Notes under the pieces: model-generated | The model's database searches: none | What the model was told of the DNA's origin: nothing | Seen by the model: only the letters and a program-made list of their open reading frames with translations | Shown: positions 1-12,394 of the stretch, piece after piece | How the letters are laid out: the number at the start of each line of letters is the position of its first letter | How positions within the stretch are numbered: position 1 is the first letter of the stretch | Made by a program: the position numbers and the translations under genes | Source: Linyphia triangularis | Lineage: Eukaryota; Arthropoda; Arachnida; Araneae; Linyphiidae | DNA: 64,000 bases | Assembly (NCBI GenBank): GCA_963978545.1 | Contig: OZ021723.1 | Span: 1,054,001 to 1,118,000 of the forward strand | Reading direction: 5' to 3'

Positions 1-574
1 TTTTTTTCAAGTAGATATTTTATCGTAGTAGGTTCAGATTATCAGTCTTTGGATTTCCACCGGGTACAATGATACCAATATCTGCGAGTTCGTTTCTGTT
101 AGCATTTTCTGATCCAAACAAAGTAGCACAAATATTAAATTCTTTACATTTACAGAAATGTCTATATGCTGTCGATTTACTTTTACTAAATAAAGAGCTT
201 GTGGTATCGCATCCGTTTAAAGCATGTGAAAAGAGAATAATTTTGCATCCCTTATCGCCAAGCACATATTGCACCGATTTAATATTCCTTTTTTTATCGC
301 TAGAAGTAGAAGACTGCAAAAGTATTATGGTAAATCAAAAGTACAAAGACATCGGTGTATTCAGCAACAACTGTTACATGTATTTTTTTATGCTAAGGTC
401 AGTGCTATTTTCACTATAACTGTTTCAGTATCATCTGTAGCATGAATCACAATGTGGTCATTTTCTTCCAAGTGTTTTCCAAGCATGGTTATAAAGGACT
501 GTATATTTTTTTATTGGAAAGAAAGGGTTCTTTGCCAATAAGAAGTGGAGAGCTCTCAGTTAATTTCACTGAAC
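1..574 (-). pseudogene. Decayed transposon-associated gene, GCDTTS-type (copy A)
   Basis: The minus strand encodes an open stretch (319-20) containing YVLGDKGCKIILFSHALNG followed by CDTTSSLF, then KSTAYRHFCKCKEFNICATL. This pattern recurs in many uncharacterised arthropod repeat-borne proteins that combine an E/D-D-T-D-V-x-V-L-L-I-x-H segment, a G-C-D-T-T-S motif and a C-terminal cysteine cluster. The copy is cut by the window edge and its upstream part (320-574) is broken by stops. It is the mirror image of 728-1265. Biochemical function is unknown. Confidence 0.6.
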
Positions 575-727
575 CATGGCCAAAAACTGGGAAATTTTCA
601 AATTTATTATAATTATATAACAGTCATTCTGCTATAAGCAATATCAAGTTGTGACAATAGTATTTGGTGGCCATATCATCTCCAGTACAAAGGATGTAGA
701 TCATCAGATACGCACAAAACAATCAGT

Positions 728-1602
728 AACAGTGAAATTTACTGAGAGCTATCCTCTTCTATTTGCCAAAGGACCTTTTTGTTTCTAATAAAAAAAAAGT
801 AAACAGTCCTTTATTACAAGCCTTGGAAAACACTCGGAAGAGAATGGTCACACTGTGATTTATGCTACAGATGATACTGATACAGTTATAGTGAAAACAG
901 CACTGATCTTAGCAGAAAAAATGCGTGTGATAGTTCTTGCTGAGGACACCGATATCTTTGTACTTTTGATTTACCATAATACAAAAAATATTTGTTTGCC
1001 TCCAACTTCCGGCAATAAAAAAACGTAACATTAAAGATGGAACATGTGCTTGGGATAAGGGATACAAAATTATTCTCTTTTCACATGCTTTAACTAGATG
1101 CGATATCACAAGTTTTTTATTTGGAAAAAGTAAATAGGCAACACATAGACATTTTTAGAAATGTAAGGAATTTAATATTTGTACTACTCTGTTTGGATCA
1201 GAAAAGAACTTACATTAATTGGTACCAAAGCATTGATATCATTGTACGGTGGAAGTGAATTTAATATGGTAACACTGCCACCTACAGAAGATGCTGTTGT
1301 TTATCATCTTCGCGTACATTTACAATGTTATTGTTGGAAAACTATGAACACTAATATTGTCAAGTGTGGGGTTGGAAAAGGTAGGAGACCAACTACAGCC
1401 CATAACGTGTGAAATGAGCCCTTCACCAGAGTTATTGTTGAACAAGGTCCGCTGCACATGGAAAACGTATACAAATAAACAGTGTGGTAGTGGTAGATGT
1501 ACGTGTCGACGTTATGGCTTGGAATGTACCGAGATAGGTTGCAACTGTTCTGGTAGAGATTGCACAAATAGTGCACTGAAAGAAAGTATTTCAAAAGAAT
1601 AG
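728..1602 (+). pseudogene. Decayed transposon-associated gene, GCDTTS-type with CXC cysteine cluster (copy B)
   Basis: Second copy on the plus strand, homologous to copy A. Translation in shifting frames gives VIVLAEDTDIFVLLIYHNT near 930-980. A decayed equivalent of the GCDTTS segment lies near 1085-1120. At 1400-1602 a cysteine-rich tail contains CTWKTYTNKQCGSGRCTC and ECTEIGCNCSGRDC, resembling a tesmin/TSO1-like CXC motif. Several frameshifts and stops show it is not a working gene. The stop is TAG at 1600. Confidence 0.6.
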
Positions 1603-2055
1603 TAATATATATAGATTTTTCTTATGTAAGATGAAAGACATTGGCGAAATGCATGATGCATTCGTATTATAAAACTATTTTATTATTTATTAATAAAAAG
1701 GATTTTTAACACTGCATAATCTTTTAATTTTTTGGTCACTACTTTGCTAATTATTTGTACTTTTTAAAACCAAAATGATAATTTTTTTCAGCATAAAATT
1801 TTCTGTAATTTGATACCACACATGACTTTTTATGATTTTTACAAAAAGAATCCAAGATGGCGGCCAAAAAACGCATTTTGCACGCTCAGATTTTTCTAGA
1901 CTTTTAGTATGTCAAAAAGATATCCTCCACGAGCTAAAAAATTCAATCGCCGCTTCTGTGGGAATTAGTTCCACCTTTAGCCTATTTTTTGCCTATATCT
2001 CCTGTACTATAAGTAATCTTTTTAGTATCTGCTTATTAAATGTCAAGATTTTTTT

Positions 2056-2155
2056 ATAAAGTAGTTTTTAAATGCACTGAGCTAGAAGATAGTTACATTG
2101 CGTGTGTAGGGAATGATCCTTAATAGGACTTTCTCTTAAGTGCTCGACATAAGAA
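2056..2155. repeat. MITE family A, right-end fragment
   Basis: Carries the family A end: GTAGTTTTTAAATGCACTG, GCTAGAAGATAGTTAC, then GGACTTTCTCTTAA. Matches 15220-15300, 24480-24560, 40000-40068 and 60800-60883. Confidence 0.6.
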
Positions 2156-2602
2156 GAATTTTGGTCTTGTCTGTAAATTGAGATATCGGATCGGCCCTTG
2201 AAAATTCAGAGACTAAGTTTTCTCGCCAAATTTTTTACTAAACTATTAACTGGACGACATTTATACTAAAAAATAACCTTTAAATTTACAAAGTTGTAAA
2301 ATGTTTCTGTCGTTACATTTCCTCAAATTGTGGTATCTGAACTTGTCAAAGTGTAGCACGGTAAAGACATTCGTAGAAACAACGTTTTATGAAAAGTGTT
2401 TGAAAAAAAAAAAAAAAAAATCTTAAAACTAAACTGTTTTTATTTACTTTTTTAAGTCATAAATATATATTTTATAAGTGTAGGGAGAGATTTGTTTAGG
2501 ATATTGAATTATTTTGTTGTTGTTGATTAATTAAAGAAAAATAGAATTTCTGTGTGAAAATTTAGGAATTTCTTGTGAAAAAAACAAAATACTTTTTTTT
2601 AA

Positions 2603-3130
2603 GGGGAGTTGGTTCCCAAAAATTTAAAAATAATCAGTTTTGAGTTTATTATTGTTTAATTTAAATTCTTACCTTTAAAAAGGATACCTTATTTGTAATA
2701 ATATCTCAAATAGAAGTTTTTTAATAATTTTTGAAACCCAAAATTGGTAACTATTAGTGTATTCAAAGCTTTCTTTAAAATGCGTTTTTCTCAAAACAAC
2801 ATTTTTCATTATTCATGTACCTTTTCTCAGAAACTGCTCAAACTATCTTCCTGAAATTTGTATCACATATTCCTTTTATGTATCTGTATATACTGAAGTG
2901 AGATTTTGTTGTTTTAAAAATATTTTTCGCTATGGTGATTTTTAACAAATTTGAGTGACTTTCACGAAAATTCATTTAAATAAAAAAGTAAATGAATCAA
3001 TTTCAAAATCAAACTTCAGTAAAATAACAAGTGTCTGCTAAATGCGCTGAAAAAAATTAGCCTTCTATATCAAATACTTTCTGAGAAAAAGATACATGAA
3101 ATATGCAAAATTAACATCACCGGTATAGAG
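2603..3130. repeat. TTAA-type palindromic MITE, family K (partial)
   Basis: Starts TTAA|GGGGAGTTGGTTCCC and runs through a segment (TTTAAAATGCGTTTTTCTC) shared with the copy at 56640-57491. An internal fold-back pairs 2810-2830 with 3085-3105. The right end is not clear. Confidence 0.5.
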
Positions 3131-4954
3131 GGCTGTCAAATAAATTGAAAAAAATATCTCCCTACATCTTTAGAGTAATCATTAATATAATTAATCAGTT
3201 TTGAAATTAAAAGAAATGTTAAAAATTGAATGAGGAGGGTAGTTTATTTAAACAAGCGTATATTTTGGTCAAAAAACACTAAAAAAAAAGTAAAAAAATT
3301 ATTAAATTAGGGAAAAAAACGTGTTAATTGTTCTTTAAATATAGATGTTTACTTATATAATATATTTGGTGCCTCTAAATGTATTGATAAAAATTTTAGG
3401 TTTTTGCTTACGAATCTCGCTAATATGGGATGGCACGAATAGATTACTTTCAAGTGAATAAGGAGGGAATATTGCATATTGCACTTAAGTTGGTACAATG
3501 CTGCTTGTATTCTATTAACCTTTCAAGGCGATCAATTACCGGCTTCAAATCTTTACATTAGAAATTATTAATCGCCTTTATTAATTAAAAGTTATGCATT
3601 AATATTTTTTATCAAATTATACCATTTTTCTTCTCTAATTAATTTTTTTTCTTTCTAATGTCTCGGGGGAGAGGGGTGTAATTGTATTATTTTGAACTTT
3701 TCTGGCTTTGACTATTCGAACAAAGTAACTATCAATGAACGTTAATTTAGACACAATCGAATATAAAACTAATTATTCTGATGCTGACACCAGCGTTTAT
3801 TTCAATTCAAAGGCAATGAAGCTGAAAAGTTATAATGTTTTGAATTAGTTTTGTGTTTTAATGAGAAAAGTTCTTTAATTTGCCTATAACGGTGTTTTTT
3901 TTTCTGTTTTTTTTCTTTCTTTTTTTTTTCTTTTCTTTTTTTCTTTTTTTATTATTATTTTTTTTTTTATAAACTTTGTCTGTTGAATATAACATGATCG
4001 TTTGTTGAATCGATTGTACATGTATAAGAAATAAATTATAATAATAAATAAGTGCTATAATAAATAAGTGATGTTTTCTATTGAGTGAGTTTTATCATTT
4101 AACTTTATTGATAATTCAGACTTTGCTTTCGAAATGGTATTTTGAACATAAACATAACACAAGAAATGAAACAAGCAGTGAATTCCATGACAATAAAGTG
4201 TTTATTTAAATTACTCAAGCAGTACGAGGCAGAAAAAAAAGTAAACTTAAGAGGGTGCGGTACCGAAAATAAAAATAAACTTTATTTATGTACATTTTAC
4301 GTCAAAAATTTATTTTATGTATGAGATACTATTTATATATCTTTGAGAAAATGTTTTTTTAAATATTGTGTTTTGTTATTTAAAAAAAATTTAAAAACCA
4401 AGAAAAATCCATAATAATTGATGTTTGCGTATTTTGATATAAGTCAAGAAAAAATAAATTTTTTTTCAAAGTGAAAGCTTTCTGTAATACATAATTATAT
4501 AAATAAAATTTTGTCTTCACAGAATTTTGATAGGTGAACTAAAAAAAATTAAAAAAATTCTCAAAGTTAAAATATTGAAATTTTTGCTTTTTTTTTATGT
4601 TATCTTTTAGGCTAAAAATTATATTTTAAAACAGAATTAAAAAAATAAAATTCTGTGAAGACAAAATATTTAAAACTATATAAATTAAATGCACATCTAA
4701 AAGAGTGAGTAATACTATAAAATAAAGATTACAATTTGTTTATACTCAAGCTAAATAGTTTGATCTTTATTTGTTTTTGCTTCAGAAAAATGTCTTCTTT
4801 GTTATGCATTAATTCCCGAAACATAATATTCCTCTTTTTTTAAAAGTTTAGAAGGGAAAAAAAAAAGAAAAAAAAAAAAAAACGACTGGAGAAGTTTCCG
4901 AAATTACCAATTATTCAAACCTCGTCAAGATATTTTGAACTTTAGATTCGGTAC
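3131..4954. other. AT-rich noncoding stretch
   Basis: Nothing gene-like seen. It holds a pyrimidine-rich tract at 3895-3972, several A/T runs, and a weak inverted pair ACAGAATTTTG / AAAATTCTGTGAAGACAAA (4510-4530 against 4648-4668). Confidence 0.5.
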
Positions 4955-5216
4955 TTATTTATTTCAAAAGATGGCAGCATCACAACTTTCAACTACACAC
5001 TGTTGGCTCCAAGCGTGACCATCGATACTGTAGAAGGCCATCCAACTACGCCATGTTTTACCTTCTTCGTCATCAGAGGTGGATACAAATTATGGGATCA
5101 CGAAGTAAACATTGTTTGAAAGTAGATACACTGATCTTCAAATTCTGCATTTACTAGTCATTCGATGGTTATTATGGACGATTTATATGTTTAATATTTG
5201 GTGAAAATTTTTCAAA

Positions 5217-5387
5217 ATGTCGAGTTCTTGTTCGGTTCTCAAGTGCAACGTGAACTCCAGAACTAATCCTATGGTTTATGTGTTCAAATTCCCTTCCGAT
5301 GACAGTGTTAGAAAAAAATGGTGCTGTGCGATACATCAAAACAATTTTGTCCCTATAAAATGCAGCAAGGCGAGTGTAACTTTTTAA
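5217..5387 (+). pseudogene. Truncated THAP zinc-finger domain ORF (56 aa)
   Basis: Starts MSSSCSVLKCNVNS and continues with VYVFKFPSDDSVRKKWCCAI and then NNFVPIKCSKASV before TAA. The C-x4-C pair, the F-K-F-P signature, the K-K-W tryptophan and N-F-V-P are all typical of a THAP (C2CH) DNA-binding finger. The segment breaks exactly where C-S-K-H-F should supply the last metal ligand: the histidine is gone and a stop follows. So it is a dead 5' fragment of a transposase or THAP gene. It is too short for most ORF screens. Confidence 0.75.
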
Positions 5388-5504
5388 TAAAATCATTAAT
5401 ATTTTCTTAAATATAAGTGTATATTTTTTTGAGTAGTTAATTAAGTGCTGAAAAGAAATGCCAACTATTTACGATAGTGATAACTTTTCTTCGGCTTTAA
5501 CTTT

Positions 5505-5765
5505 CTTGTTATTATTTTTCAAATGAAAGTTTAGAAAACAATCTTTGGTAAAATTTCCAAGTATGGTAACAATTCTGCGCCAAAGTGATTTTCAGCCAAA
5601 TTTTTTATTTTTTTTAAATAAAAAATGAACTACCTATTGTTGACAAAATTTGACGCGGTTTTATGTAAGCAATTCTTTGTATAGAATTCATACCGTACTT
5701 GGAAGTTTTACCCAATCTTTTCTAGCCTTTCAAAATGACCAGCATAAAATAAAAATTTAACGTGG
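5505..5765. repeat. Palindromic MITE nested in the THAP element
   Basis: Left arm GGTAAAATTTCCAAGTATGG (about 5548) is mirrored on the right by GTACTTGGAAGTTTTACCC (about 5695). The outer parts TGAAAGTTTAGAAAACAATC and GATTGGG..TAGAAAAG also pair imperfectly. Confidence 0.5.
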
Positions 5766-6489
5766 AAACTTTTTCTTATTTCAATGCAATGTTTTGTTGA
5801 AAATTCGATAGAGTTGCTTAAAAATTTGTGTCCTCTACTTAGGGTAGGCGAGCTGCATTTTCATCCAAATGATTTTGTATATTCAAAAGAGGCATTTGAT
5901 AAGAATAATGGATAAGATCAGTTTTTGTAAGGTGACAGTACATGCTTGTCTTGGCAAACATTGTGAATTGAAAAAAAGAAAAGAAAAAAGTATATACTAT
6001 ATATATTTTTATTAAGTGTAGGATTTCTCTGAAAATATAAGCCTTGAATTTAGTTGTGGTATTCAAGATATTATATTATTTGTGTTTTGTTTATTGTGTA
6101 TATTTGTTATGTTTTATCGATTGTATATATCAATGTTTTGAATTAATGCTTTTCTTGTTTCCTTTCACATTTCAAACGTTTAGAAATATTTTAAAATTAA
6201 TTTTGAAAAAAAAAAAAAAAATCATATTAACGAACAGAAATTATATTTGATCGTACTTATAAGGGAATGGATGAAGTTTAGATCCTCAAGTTATATACAA
6301 AATTAGTGTTTTAAGATGTAAGGATAATCTTATTTTTTACATTGTCAAAGAAATAAATTCATCGAATTGTATCCACGACCTGTAACGTCATAATGATAGT
6401 TGGATGACCTTCTATAATATCGGAGGTCACGTTCCAAGTCCTTGAAGTTGTCCGCATTTCAGATCAAATAAACTGAGTTTATTTCATTT

Positions 6490-7600
6490 CAATAAAGCAG
6501 GTTAACTATTTTGCTTATAATCCACTCAATAATGGTTATTAATTTACAAAATTCTAACAATTTAAGAATAAAAAAATATTGACAATTAATTTAATGTAGT
6601 CAGGTTTTAATTTTAATATTCAAAGGAATCAAGGGTTTACAATTCCTATACATGTTTCTTATGATTGCAGTTCAATGAAATGCACTTTTTTCAAATAAAT
6701 TCACCCCCTCCCCTTTAAAACAATAAACCTATACAAATTATATTCAGAGTTCCATTTTAAAATGTCCGATATTCTCTTGTAGTCAGCACAAATTCTCGCT
6801 TCCTTTTATCCAGGATCACTCATCACTAAACTAACGTAGAAAAAAGCTTCCACGAAGATATACATTTAAAAACAAAACTAAGAAGATACATGTGATACGT
6901 CAAATGGAAGGTCTCATTGAGATGTGTTACAATATCAAGAATTTGTCTCAATTCACGACCGAGAGTATCAGAAATACCAACATTAAATTAAATTAATGTG
7001 CAATTCACACTTGCACCCCATGACTTTCTTTCAAATTAAATACTACTGTTGTCACTTCATTTAAGTTACTAACTTTCATTTCGTATATTTGTTTGTAATT
7101 ATATTTAGTTTCTGTAATGTGGCAACGAATTATGATATTTATCTTGTAAACCTAACTTGAATAATTGTTACGGAGTTAAACTTGTTATGAATGTATTATA
7201 TTTTTATAATAAACGTGCAAAAATAAAACTTTATTTTATCATTTTTACTTTACCGCGAAAAGGGCGAAAAAGTTTCTTTCTCGCACTAGTAGGCGAGAAA
7301 GTACTTTCTCGTACGCCGTGCTCAAATATTATATTGTTTGGTATTGAAATTACATATTTTCAGAAGAAATTCATTGACTGGAATTGCCAAGATTAATAAA
7401 TATATACATTTAAATATGTTTTGCAAGTGATTATAACAAATATTGTATGCAACACCTGGGAAAATATTTTTTCAAACACGTTAAATTATTTGACTCGTGC
7501 TGAAGCATTTGTCAAATAAATGTATTTGCTCGTTTGAAAAAGTATTATTTTTCCAATTCGATGCATAAATAACTATTTCCGTATTTAATAGGCCGTTAAA
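6490..7600. other. Noncoding AT-rich stretch, nothing recognised
   Basis: No coding signal or clear repeat structure was recognised apart from short AT runs. Confidence 0.4.
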
Positions 7601-7603
7601 AAT

Positions 7604-7669
7604 TAGAGAACCTGGATGTTTTTGTTACTTCTGTGTTTACAAAAGTAACAAAAACATCCAGGTTCTCTA
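7604..7669. repeat. Perfect 27-bp inverted repeat (hairpin) with 12-nt spacer
   Basis: Arm 7604-7630 (begins TAGAGAACCTGGATG) is the exact reverse complement of 7643-7669 (ends CATCCAGGTTCTCTA); the spacer is CTGTGTTTACAA. No mismatch in 27 pairs. Confidence 0.95.
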
Positions 7670-7695
7670 TTAAAAATAAGTCTGCTTACGTTTAA

Positions 7696-8460
7696 GGGAA
7701 GTCGGAGTTTAAGAAAGTCAAAAAATCAATTTCGATATTAATATTGTAATACTAACTACAAACAATTTTTGATCCGACGGTATAAAAAGTTTTAATCTCG
7801 CTAAATTGGAAGTTTTTTTTTTTATATATTTAAAACAAAAAGTGCTTAGCATCAATTTGTATTATCGTTTTCAACTTATACGGTCCATATCTCCAAACGC
7901 AATTTTGGAGACGTAAGGAGCATTTACACAAAACTATTAAAGAGAAATACCTAAAATTTGTAACATATATTCTTACCAATATATAACACAATTTGAGTGT
8001 AGCATTTTTAAATATCTTGTTAAGTTTCTCGAAAAAAAAAAAAAAAGGTCTGATATTCTACAGAATTTTCAAAAATTGTCATTTTTGATGACAATAAAAC
8101 TGTATAAAAACTTTAATTTCAAAAATATTAAAAAATGCTATCCTCAAATTGAAAAATATATTAGTAAGAATATATATTAAATATTTTAGACATTTATCTT
8201 TAATAGTTTTTAAGTAAATGTTCCTTTCGTCTCCAAAATTGCGTTTGGAGATATGGGCCGTTAAAGTTGAAAACGTTAATACAAATTGACGCACAACACT
8301 TTTTTTTTTTTAAATATATAAAAAATACTTCTAATTTAGTAAGGTTAAAACGTTTTGCACTGTCGGATTCAAAGCCATTTGTAGTTTATTTTTTTTTAAT
8401 TTTTTTTTTACACAATATAAATATCAAACTTGATTTTTTGACGTTCTCAAACTCCGACTC
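7696..8460. mobile_element. TTAA-flanked long palindromic MITE, family C copy 1
   Basis: Bounded by TTAA at 7692-7695 and 8461-8464. The two halves are an imperfect inverted repeat over nearly their full length: GTCGGAGTTTAAGAA at the left and CTCAAACTCCGAC at the right; CATATCTCCAAACGCAATTT inside the left half and AAATTGCGTTTGGAGATATG inside the right. No coding. A second copy lies at 34374-35154. Confidence 0.85.
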
Positions 8461-8469
8461 TTAATGAAC

Positions 8470-9460
8470 TTATTCTTCGCTGAAGAAAGTTTAGTGTATG
8501 GTTGCAACAGATACACACGTGTATCATATTTAAGTTTCAGGGTCTCAATACGATTTGTAGGTTAGGCTTGATTTAGAAATCCAATCACTATAAAACAATT
8601 TAACAGATGGGATCATCATTGACAATTGTTTGTGTATTTTAAATTTTAATTACAGTTTTCATTGCAGCCTTGATTAAATTAATATCAAGATAATAATTTT
8701 TTTAATAATTAATGTGTTATTGAAATATATTATCATATTTTAGGACAATAATCATGTGCACTAAAAAGACTATTGAGAATTACAAAAAATAGAAATCTAA
8801 TTACATACTTCATGAGAAGAAAAAAAAAACATTTATTGTGAGGAAATTTGGGGTCCATAAGATTTTGGGAAAATAACGCCTTGCTTGAAGAAATACGTAA
8901 AATTTACACAGATGTACTTCTAAATTCAATCGAGAGTGTGTAGAAGCTGATTGTTTCGCTAAATATTTCATTTATGAAGTGAGTGTGTACTTAAAAGTTA
9001 AAAGGAATAACTATAAACTCCATCAAATAAACATTTTAACTAACGAAGTTTTATTTCTCCACTAGCATGTTTAGAATTCTAAATTGTAACTGAAACTTTT
9101 AGGTGTTGCCAAAAGTTTGAAAAGAAAAACTTAAACGATAAAATTAAGTATAGAGTGACTTATATTAAGTGACTTAAGTATTAAGTGACTTCGCAACAAG
9201 TGTATTTAAAAAGAACTTCGCATCCTAGTTGTAAATAGATATATGTAGATTCTGATATGTACTGAAAGTTTTCTCGTCAATTTTACTGTCAAATTGGCGA
9301 CGCATTTGTATCTAAAAAATCCAAATTGGCAGGGGTTTTTGTTGTGATAATTTATTAACAGTTAATGATTTCAGTTATTAAATATCGTCAAATGGTACAT
9401 GTTTGGTAGCCGAACCTGATCTGAGCAATAGAAAAGTTTGTAGAAGTGATGTTTTTTGAG
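8470..9460. other. Noncoding stretch, nothing recognised
   Basis: AT-rich; a short GTGACTTA-type direct repeat near 9155-9195 (TTAAGTGACTT twice) is the only structure I noticed. Confidence 0.4.
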
Positions 9461-9467
9461 GTAATGA

Positions 9468-9558
9468 CTTTAAGAGGAATTCATAAGAAGGACTCCATTT
9501 CCTATACTTGCTATGTTACAATCTTCTAGCCTAATGTATTTAGAAACTACTTTCTATC
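9468..9558. repeat. MITE family A, left-end fragment
   Basis: TTAAGAGGAATTC, then CTATACTTGCTATGTTACAA, TCTTCTAGCC and TTTAGAAACTACTTTCT, in the orientation opposite to the right-end fragments. Confidence 0.6.
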
Positions 9559-9559
9559 C

Positions 9560-9985
9560 CAACAAAAACATCTCTGTAAATAATTCTTCATGCAATGATT
9601 ATGGCCATGAAAAGTATTAAAGTAGAGCCAAGTTTAAAGTTGTTGTAAATTACGGGCAATGAAAATGAGTAAAATGTTCTTCTCAAAGTCAAATTTCCCC
9701 TGCATAGGCCCTAAATATGTAGTTTCAAAAATGCTTGTGTGACTACTTGCCCATTACGCGTCAATGAACCAGAATACGTAATGGCCCAGTGCCACAAATA
9801 TTTTTGCAGCTAGATATTTAGGCAAATGTAGAGGAATTTCGACTTTGAGAAGAACATTGTACTAATTTTTATTGCTAGTAATTTACAACAACTTTAAATT
9901 TGGCTCTACTTTAGATCTCAATACTTTTTACGGCCGTAATCATTGCATGAAGTGCTTGGCGTCTTTTTACAGAGATGTTTTCACT
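9560..9985. mobile_element. Palindromic MITE (family J), about 425 bp
   Basis: ACATCTCTGTAAA and TTCATGCAATGATTATGGCC at the left are mirrored by GGCCGTAATCATTGCATGAA and TTTACAGAGATGT at the right; AAAGTAGAGCCAAGTTTAAA pairs with TTTAAATTTGGCTCTACTTT. Fold-back over most of its length, noncoding. It abuts the family A fragment, which suggests nested insertion. Confidence 0.75.
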
Positions 9986-10141
9986 GGAATTTCACTTCTT
10001 TTTTCAAGGTACTAATTTTAAATTTATTATATATTTGCACAATAATATAAATATTTAGCCAACTAATTTATAAATATTTAGTTTTCATAACTTTTAAACT
10101 TGCAAGAAAAATTCCTGAGATTGAAAAGGTTAAGCATACAT

Positions 10142-10173
<32 letters not shown>
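10142..10173. repeat. Poly-T run of about 32 bases
   Basis: Uninterrupted T tract. Could be the tail of a minus-strand retrotransposed sequence, but no body was recognised next to it. Confidence 0.6.
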
Positions 10174-10174
<1 letters not shown>

Positions 10175-12390
10175 GTACTTTCTTATTATACAGTCGACCA
10201 TTGACAAACTTATTGTTGGCGGCCAACTGCGAGAACTAAATAATTAGCCAACTCCTTTATTCCTTTAATTATTATTTGGTTTTAAGGAAGTTTTAAAAAA
10301 TGTTCTCAACAACATCCAGTAAGAGGAGAATTACACGAGATTTTTCTTTCATATTTTTCGAACATTGCTCTCTTTAGGGGATTCGGAGGGGAATATTTCG
10401 ATTTTTGGATTTTTTCCTTTCTATACATATTAAACATTTCAAGCATACCAAATTTCATAGTTCTAGCTCTGCTAGAAGAACCTTAGTAATTTGGTGATTA
10501 GCGAGTGAGTTTTGGGTGGATTTCAAAATATGTCGTTTTCTGCCGTTGAAGACTTGAAACTTAGGAGTCTTGCTAAAGTGGCAAATAGCTACCCATAAAA
10601 AAATTTCCTCTCTCAGGCATACAGTAATACGCAGATATGAGAGGTCAAAATACTACTAAATGGCTTCCGGTAAAAGATGGCTGGCAGTGAACTTGGTGGG
10701 GTCCACTGCGGTGCAAACCTTGACATTTGGAGAGTAGTAATGATTAGAAATGATTTTAGCATAACGAGTATATTAATAGGACTTCCTCTTAATGACTGTC
10801 CATCTATTATTCAATAAAGACGATTAAACATGTAATGAATATTTTCTTCTGTATATTATTTTGGATACAATTGATGTTCACTAAAACAAGGCGATCTGTT
10901 TGAAAATGATCACTGTCCAATATGTTGAACTTTGTATTAGCGATCGAAATACGTTGGAAATCTATGAAATACTAGTTTGTGATTGGCTCAAACTTCGAAT
11001 TGATATATAAGGGTATATGTGGATTGTTCCTCTACTTCGGCTGATTATAGAATTCCATTTAAATAAACAGCATAAGGTGCACTCAACTTTTTGAATTTAT
11101 TTCGTAGTCAAACATTATTACACTATCTGTTAGATATAACAGCAAAATGTTTTATAATCGTGTTTTCCATCGAATTACTTTGAATTAAATAAATTTTTTT
11201 TGTATAAACATTTCAATATCTTGTACTTTTCATTTCTCGTTTTGGTATCATCAAATCTTGCTGTCTAATGATAGGAACTGACTACTTTTTTCTCAATATT
11301 GTACGCAAAAACAAGTGCGAAATTTTATGATTTGACTAATAATTGATAACAATCAGCATAAAGTAGGATATTTCGGGATGATGTACCATTTAGCATGACC
11401 AGCGACAGTGTAATATTCGAGCAGAAAACAAATTCCTTCCTACACTCTAAAAATGAGTCGTATTCAAAAATGATCCATCCATATTTAAAAAATTATTATT
11501 TAAAAGTAATAATTATATAAAAAATGATTATTTAAATAATTATTATTTCAAAATTATAATTTAACAAAAAAAAAAAAAAATATTAAAAAAATGTATGGTT
11601 TTTTAAAATAAAAATATGATTTTCTGTGTACTATCATTATTTTTTTGCATATTACTTCATGGTCTTCTACAACACTACGTCTCACACAAATAAATATTGC
11701 AAAGACATTCTCTTTGAAGCGTACAGCTATCTAAATTTAAGCACCTCCCATTTCAAATTAGAGGAAGTGTGTGTTGATAGAGCATATTACCTCTCGCATA
11801 CAGTTATTATAATGTTAGAACATACAGACATTCCAATGTAAGACACAAATCACAAATTCTAATAGTTATTGTATTCGAAATACTACTTTTCAATGAAATG
11901 AAAACCAAAGTTATTTGTACAATTAGAAAATGTATGTGTTTCTTCTCTTAGCACGTGTCAAGGCTAACAATATCCACCTTTTTTTTCTTTCTTAAATTAC
12001 AATCCTTTCTCAGATTCACAATAAATAACGACATGGTGACAAACCTACAACATCCATATGAAATATAACGAGGTGGGTATGTAGTAATTACTCAAATCTA
12101 ATATTCTAACGTTAGCCTTACGCCATAACTATCGAAGTTTCAATTTAGAAATGTTTTGTCCAATGATAATTTTGATAAAAGCATGCAAATCAGTACTTAA
12201 GGTAATCGGGAATAAATTTTTATAACTATTCATGTTTGGATGATTCCCAGAATTTTTATACCCTTGAAAAAAAAAAAAGGCTTTTCTCTTAAAACACCCC
12301 ACATGACAATTAATCAGTCAATTAAATTTTAGATATATTTACCCATTATGTAGAACATTTACCGCATGGATAAAATAAACACAAGAAACT
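10174..12390. other. Noncoding AT-rich stretch
   Basis: No gene recognised. Near 10770-10797 there is a family A terminal motif (ATTAATAGGACTTCCTCTTAA). 11480-11620 is an AAT-rich low-complexity stretch. An open frame of 71 codons at 11626-11841 has no recognisable motif. Confidence 0.4.
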
Positions 12391-12394
12391 TCTT

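Larger units (their letters stand above)
4955..6480 (+). mobile_element. THAP-bearing DNA transposon remnant with about 130-bp inverted repeats
   Basis: The segment 4955-5100 (with GTAGAAGGCCATCCAACTA and GTGGATACAAATT) is matched in reverse complement at 6360-6480 (ATAGAAGGTCATCCAACTA and GTGGATACAATTC on the minus strand). Between them lie a truncated THAP domain ORF (5217-5387) and a nested palindrome (about 5505-5765). THAP fingers occur in P-element and Kolobok transposases, so either superfamily is possible. No clear target duplication was seen. Confidence 0.55.
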
